Of a DNA stretch of 64,000 bases, positions 60,369 through 64,000 are shown in pieces. The stretch is from Nocardioides marmoriginsengisoli (GTDB lineage: Bacteria > Actinomycetota > Actinomycetes > Propionibacteriales > Nocardioidaceae). Each line of letters begins with the position of its first letter. The first letter of the stretch is position 1. A program made the position numbers and the translations under genes. The stretch covers positions 329,271 to 393,270 of the forward strand of contig NZ_RJSE01000008.1 in assembly GCF_003725695.1 (NCBI RefSeq). The letters run 5' to 3'. A model generated the notes under the pieces. That model saw nothing but the letters and a program-made list of their open reading frames with translations. It had not been told where the DNA came from and did no database searches.

Positions 60369-61004
60369 GTGAGCGTGGTCGAGATCGAAGGGCTCCTCGT
60401 CGCGGACCCACCCGAGGCGTGGGCGGCGGCAGGGTTCGCCGTCGACCCCGACGGCGTGTGCCGGGTGGGCGGCGTGCGGATCCGGCTGGTCGGGCGGGAT
60501 GCCGGCACCGGCATCGTCGGCTGGTCGTTGCGTGGAGTCGCTGCGGACCTCGCCGACCTGGACGGCGTACCGTCGAGCGTCTCCGACGAGCCCGCCGACA
60601 ACCCGGCGATCCACCCGAACGGCGCCACCGGGATCGACCACGTCGTGCTCCTCTCGCCCGACCTGCGTCGTACGGTCGCGGCGTTCGAGGCTCTCGGCGT
60701 CAGCCCGCGCCGGGAGCGTGACGGTGAGCTCGGGGGCCAGCCGATCCGGCAGATCTTCTTCCGGCTCGGCGCGGTGGTCGTGGAGGTGATCGGCTCGGCG
60801 GACGCGGCTGACGAGGGCCCGTCGTCGCTGTGGGGGATCACGTACGACGTCCAGGACATCGATGCCATCGCCACGTTCCTCGGCGAGCGCACCTCCCCGG
60901 TCAAGGACGCCGTCCAGCCCGGCCGTCGGATCACCACGCTGCGCCACCGCGACCTGGGGATGTCGGTCCGAACGGCGTTGATCTCGCCGCGCCCTCCTCG
61001 CTAG
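60369..61004 (+). CDS. VOC-superfamily protein (glyoxalase-like)
   Basis: A 211-residue protein. Two VOC-like betaalphabeta-betabeta modules are suggested: residues 1-75, degenerate, and about 90-210 with GIDHVVLLSPDLRRTVAAFE, IRQIFFRLGAVVVEVIGSAD, LWGITYDVQDIDAIATFLGE. Metal-binding His/Glu residues occur (IDHVVL and VVVEVIG). The start GTG 60369 has AAGGA 5 nt upstream. Substrate unknown. Confidence 0.8.
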   Translation: MSVVEIEGLLVADPPEAWAAAGFAVDPDGVCRVGGVRIRLVGRDAGTGIVGWSLRGVAADLADLDGVPSSVSDEPADNPAIHPNGATGIDHVVLLSPDLRRTVAAFEALGVSPRRERDGELGGQPIRQIFFRLGAVVVEVIGSADAADEGPSSLWGITYDVQDIDAIATFLGERTSPVKDAVQPGRRITTLRHRDLGMSVRTALISPRPPR

Positions 61005-61037
61005 GTCCTGTCGGCGCGGCCCGCTAGAAAGGTGCCC

Positions 61038-61670
61038 ATGAAAGACGTCTGGCCCTTCGTCCGCGACGAACGCCTTGCCCTGATCGCCGACCTCGAGCCG
61101 CTCACCGCGGAGCAGTGGGAGGTCGCGTCGCTCTGCGGCGACTGGACGGTGCGCGACGTGGCCGCGCACCTCGTCGACACCGCGAAGGCCTCGGTGCCCA
61201 GCTTCCTGCTCGACATGGCCCGGGCGCGCTTCGACTTCGACCGGCAGAACCAGACCGGCGTCGACCGGGAGCTCGGCGCGGACCCGGCCGAGACACTGGA
61301 GCGGATGCGGGCGACGGTCGAGCTGCGCAAGTCCCCACCGGCTCCGCGCGACAGCCGGCTGGTCGAGGCGATCGTCCACGGCGAGGACATCCGCCGACCG
61401 CTCGGGATCACCCGGCCCTACCTGACCGAGGCGGTCGTCGACGCGTTCAAGGCCCAAGCCGGTACGTCGGAGTCGTTCGGCGGTGCCAAGAAGACGCTTG
61501 CCGGGCTCACGCTCGCCGCCGTCGACGCCGACCTGAAGCACGGCGACGGCCCTCGGGTGGAGGGGCCTGCGCTGTCGCTGCTGCTGGTGGCCTCCGGGAG
61601 GCGCGGTGCTGTCGACGAGCTGCACGGGCCCGGTCTGGACACCTTGCGTGCGCGGCTGCTGGCACGCTGA
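61038..61670 (+). CDS. maleylpyruvate isomerase-family (MDMPI-N) mycothiol-dependent-type protein
   Basis: A 210-residue DinB-like four-helix protein. The N-terminal signature [20 protein letters not shown] and [11 protein letters not shown], together with the metal-site His in [15 protein letters not shown], define the MDMPI family, whose members often use mycothiol. Reaction unknown. ATG 61038 is preferred because AGAAAGG sits 7 nt upstream. Confidence 0.85.
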   Translation: MKDVWPFVRDERLALIADLEPLTAEQWEVASLCGDWTVRDVAAHLVDTAKASVPSFLLDMARARFDFDRQNQTGVDRELGADPAETLERMRATVELRKSPPAPRDSRLVEAIVHGEDIRRPLGITRPYLTEAVVDAFKAQAGTSESFGGAKKTLAGLTLAAVDADLKHGDGPRVEGPALSLLLVASGRRGAVDELHGPGLDTLRARLLAR

Positions 61671-61684
61671 AGCAGAATGGTGCC

Positions 61685-62140
61685 GTGAGCGAAGACGTGG
61701 TGGTGATCCACACCGACGGTGGCTGCACGCCGAACCCCGGACCCGGCGGCTGGGGAGCCGTACTCCGACAGGGCGAGCACGTCCTCGAGCTCTTCGGCGG
61801 CGAGGCCGGTGAGACCACCAACAACCGGATGGAGCTGACCGCGCCGATCATGGCGCTGGAGGCGCTGAAGCGCCCGGTGGTGGTGCACCTCAACACCGAC
61901 AGCACCTACGTCCGCAACGGCATCACCAAGTGGGTCCTCGGCTGGGAGAAGAACGGCTGGAAGACCTCGGGCAAGCAGCCCGTCAAGAACGTCGACCTCT
62001 GGCAGCGGCTCCAGGCCGCCTGCGCCCGGCACCAGGTCGAGTGGTTCTGGGTGAAGGGCCATGCCGGCATCGCCGACAACGAGCTCGCCGACCAGCTGGC
62101 GACCAAGGGGATGCAGCAGGCGATCGCGGGCGCAGGCTGA
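61685..62140 (+). CDS. rnhA: ribonuclease HI
   Basis: A 151-residue RNase H: active-site carboxylates in [49 protein letters not shown] and [11 protein letters not shown], with the WFWVKGHAG loop His. It degrades RNA in RNA-DNA hybrids. GTG start, 14 nt after the preceding gene. Confidence 0.96.
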   Translation: MSEDVVVIHTDGGCTPNPGPGGWGAVLRQGEHVLELFGGEAGETTNNRMELTAPIMALEALKRPVVVHLNTDSTYVRNGITKWVLGWEKNGWKTSGKQPVKNVDLWQRLQAACARHQVEWFWVKGHAGIADNELADQLATKGMQQAIAGAG

Positions 62141-62172
62141 CGTTGTCGGTGCCGCGTGCACATAATCGGCTC

Positions 62173-62508
62173 ATGGCGTACGACGAGGACCTGGCGGACC
62201 GGATCCGCGAGCTGACCCAGAACCAGGACGCACTCACCGAGAAGCGGATGTTCGGCGGGCTGGCGTTCCTGGTCAACGGCAACATGGCGGTCGCCGCCAG
62301 CGGCCAGGGCGGTCTGATGCTGCGCGTCGATCCGGCGCTCTCCGAGGAGTACGTCGACGACGTCCACGTCACCAGGATGGAGATGCGCGGCCGGGAGCTG
62401 GACGGCTGGCTGCGGGTCGCCGACGAGGGGCTGAGCGACGCCGCGCTGGCGCGCTGGGTGGACGTGGGCACCTCCTACGCACGCAGCCTGCCGGCGAAGC
62501 CGCGATGA
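62173..62508 (+). CDS. TfoX/Sxy N-terminal domain protein
   Basis: A 111-residue protein with the TfoX-N pattern: EDLADRIRELTQNQDALTEK, RMFGGLAFLVNGNMAVAAS, GGLMLRVDPAL and RARWVD-like GLSDAALARWVDVGTSYA. In Gram-negative bacteria TfoX links to competence; actinobacterial single-domain versions have no known role. The stop overlaps the start of the following gene by 4 nt. Confidence 0.88.
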   Translation: MAYDEDLADRIRELTQNQDALTEKRMFGGLAFLVNGNMAVAASGQGGLMLRVDPALSEEYVDDVHVTRMEMRGRELDGWLRVADEGLSDAALARWVDVGTSYARSLPAKPR

Positions 62509-63545
62509 GCGAAGGCTTGCTCGCCCGTCTCGGTGCCACCTTGCCGGTGGTCGCCGCGCCGATGGCGGGCGGTCCGACGACCCCGGCACTCGTCGTCGCG
62601 GCTGGTCGCTCCGGTGCCGTCGGGTTCCTGGCCGGCGGGTACAAGACCGCGGCAGACGTCGCCGCGCAGGTCGACGAGGTCCGCGCTGCGGGTGTGCCGT
62701 TCGGGGTGAACCTGTTCGCGCCGAACCCGGTCCCGGTCGATCCGGCGGCGTACGCGCGCTACGCCGACGACTTGGCGGCACTGGCCGCGCCGTACGCGAT
62801 CGACCTGACGGCGGTGCCGATCCGCGAGGACGACGACGACTGGGCCGCGAAGGTCGCCGTGCTGCTGGCGCGCCCGGTGCCGGTGGTCAGCTTCACCTTC
62901 GGCATCCCGGAGCCCGCGCTGGTCGCCGAGCTCCGCGCGGCCGGCACGATCACCGTCCAGACCGTGACCAGCGTCGCCGAGGCGACCGCCGCCGCCGGGG
63001 CCGGGGTCGACGGGCTCGTCGTCCAGTCCGTCCTCGCCGGCGGGCACTGGGGCACGCTCACGCCCGAGGTCCCGGGAGAGCCGATCCCGACGGCCGAGCT
63101 GGTCGGTGCGATCAGGGCCGCGGTCGACCTGCCGATCTGGGGTGCCGGCGGGGTCGGCTCCGCGGACGACGTCGCCGCGATCCGTGCCGCCGGTGCCGAG
63201 GCGGTCGTCGTGGGCACCGCGCTGCTCCGCTGCGCCGAGGCCGGTACGTCGGCGACGTACCGAACGGCACTGGCCGATCCGACCCGGACCACGACCTCGG
63301 TGACCAGGGCGTTCTCGGGGCGTCCGGCCCGCGGGCTCCGCAACGCCCTGATGGACCGGTACGACGACCTCGCACCCGCGGGCTACCCGGCGGTGCACCA
63401 CCTGACGACCCCGTTGCGCCGCGCGGCCGCGGCGGCCGGCGATCCGGAGGCGATCAACCTCTGGGCCGGGACGGGTTTCCGGTCGGCGACCGAGGAGCCG
63501 GTCGCGGACATCCTGCGCCGGCTCGCCGGCCTCACTTCCGGATAG
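62505..63545 (+). CDS. nitronate monooxygenase (FMN TIM-barrel)
   Basis: A 346-residue enzyme oxidising alkyl nitronates such as propionate-3-nitronate. Class motifs: PVVAAPMAGGPTTPALV near the N-terminus, GFLAGGYKT, GVDGLVVQSVLAGGHWG, WGAGGVGSADDVAAIRAAG and VVVGTALLRCAEAG. It ends 14 nt into the convergent sulfatase gene. Confidence 0.92.
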   Translation: MSEGLLARLGATLPVVAAPMAGGPTTPALVVAAGRSGAVGFLAGGYKTAADVAAQVDEVRAAGVPFGVNLFAPNPVPVDPAAYARYADDLAALAAPYAIDLTAVPIREDDDDWAAKVAVLLARPVPVVSFTFGIPEPALVAELRAAGTITVQTVTSVAEATAAAGAGVDGLVVQSVLAGGHWGTLTPEVPGEPIPTAELVGAIRAAVDLPIWGAGGVGSADDVAAIRAAGAEAVVVGTALLRCAEAGTSATYRTALADPTRTTTSVTRAFSGRPARGLRNALMDRYDDLAPAGYPAVHHLTTPLRRAAAAAGDPEAINLWAGTGFRSATEEPVADILRRLAGLTSG

Positions 63546-64000
63546 CTCCGGGCCACATCTGGTCGAGGACGTAGCGGTTGCCGATCGACGCGTCGTACTG
63601 CATCAGCCGGGCGTCCTCGAGCACCTGCTTGGCGTCCGGGGGCAGGTCGGCGGGATCGACCTGGTCGCCGTTCGGAGTCAGGAACCGACCCTGCTCGATC
63701 GCGCTGACCCGGGTGCGCAGCCGTTCGAGCAGCGCGAAGTACGGCGGGACCGGGGCGTCGGCGACGTCGTACAGCAGCGGCAGGAAGAAGATCGGACTGG
63801 TCACCGGCAGCGGGCGCTGCTGGTTGCCCTCGCTGCTCCACAGCAGGAACGGTGTCTCGCGCATCCGCAAGGTCGAGTTGGCGCCCTTCACGTCCGAGCC
63901 GTAGATGCCCGGGAGGTGATCGCCGTAGAAGACCACCACGGTCTTCTCGCCGGACTCCTTCAGGTCCTCGAGGAAGTCCGCGAGAGCCTCGTCGGTGTGC
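63532..64000 (-). CDS. C-terminal part of a sulfatase/LTA-synthase-like protein (cut by window edge)
   Basis: The frame is open from the edge to the stop at 63532 (156 codons visible). TDEALADFLEDLKESGEKTV and VFYGDHLPGIYGS match the late metal-binding part (the GDH motif) of the alkaline-phosphatase-fold sulfatases that include lipoteichoic-acid synthase-like enzymes. PITS-like insertion and the end YVLDQMWPGAIRK follow. The catalytic N-terminal region and the membrane helices lie outside the window. Confidence 0.82.
   Translation of the reverse strand, partial: HTDEALADFLEDLKESGEKTVVVFYGDHLPGIYGSDVKGANSTLRMRETPFLLWSSEGNQQRPLPVTSPIFFLPLLYDVADAPVPPYFALLERLRTRVSAIEQGRFLTPNGDQVDPADLPPDAKQVLEDARLMQYDASIGNRYVLDQMWPGAIRK

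Noticed and set aside
1-64000. tRNA, rRNA, CRISPR arrays and insertion sequences
   Set aside because: No cloverleaf-like stretches, no regularly spaced short repeats and no transposase were seen on reading either strand. Small RNAs without known motifs cannot be excluded by eye.

Overview
The window is about 70% G+C, dense in genes with 1-14 nt gene overlaps, and uses many GTG starts. It carries a mycofactocin cluster, F420/LLM-type and mycothiol-dependent-family enzymes and several mycobacterial-style gene pairs. This points to a high-GC actinobacterium, most likely Nocardioides or a relative (inference from gene content; no marker RNA gene is present).

Layout. 1-6.8 kb: the end of an unidentified gene, a GlcG/HbpS-like gene, and a mycofactocin locus: mftR on the minus strand facing mftA-mftB-mftC-mftD-mftE-SDR-mftF, with a perfect palindromic operator between mftR and mftA. 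6.9-13.6 kb: surface and secreted proteins (a glycine-rich protein with DUF11-like repeats, a secreted sortase-fold enzyme, a large LuxR-family ATPase regulator, a collagen-like protein, a lipoprotein). 13.7-25 kb: YyaL-type DUF255 protein, DUF1353 protein, TrhA-like membrane protein, cis-prenyltransferase, PhoH2 with a mini-ORF/hairpin leader, transglycosylase, fumC, a SpeE-like protein, a zinc-ribbon protein and a second, class I fumarase. 25-32 kb: a 1707-residue secreted repeat protein and two lipoproteins. 32-43 kb: hydrolases, sugar kinase, glpX, an HTH-TOBE protein, a transporter, xseB-xseA, ispH, a YciO-type protein, rmuC. 43-50.5 kb: exported proteins, an acetyltransferase, an LLM oxidoreductase behind a KstR-like site, a two-component system, a beta-propeller protein and an ankyrin lipoprotein. 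51-53 kb: a MazF-type toxin-antitoxin pair, a degraded copy of part of xthA, an unknown gene and intact xthA. 53-57 kb: TetR regulator/oxygenase pair, membrane protein, hydrolase, ychF. 57-59.9 kb: a small degraded island at the 3' end of ychF. 60-64 kb: DUF5808, VOC, maleylpyruvate-isomerase-family, rnhA, TfoX-like, nitronate monooxygenase and a cut-off sulfatase.

The backbone order trhA-uppS-phoH2-fumarase-glpX-xseB-xseA-ispH-ychF is the order I recall for the same genes in Mycobacterium tuberculosis (around Rv1085c-Rv1112). The regions that do not fit this order are the accessory ones.

Most notable points: (1) a 46-nt direct repeat of the end of ychF brackets a 3-kb island that holds a truncated, frameshifted serine recombinase. 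(2) phoH2 is preceded by a 22-codon ORF with a strong ribosome binding site and mutually exclusive hairpins, the architecture of an attenuator. (3) A very large secreted protein is built from about 18 copies of an unrecognised repeat of about 49 residues. (4) A secreted sortase sits beside a surface protein that ends in a sorting-signal-like motif with no membrane anchor.
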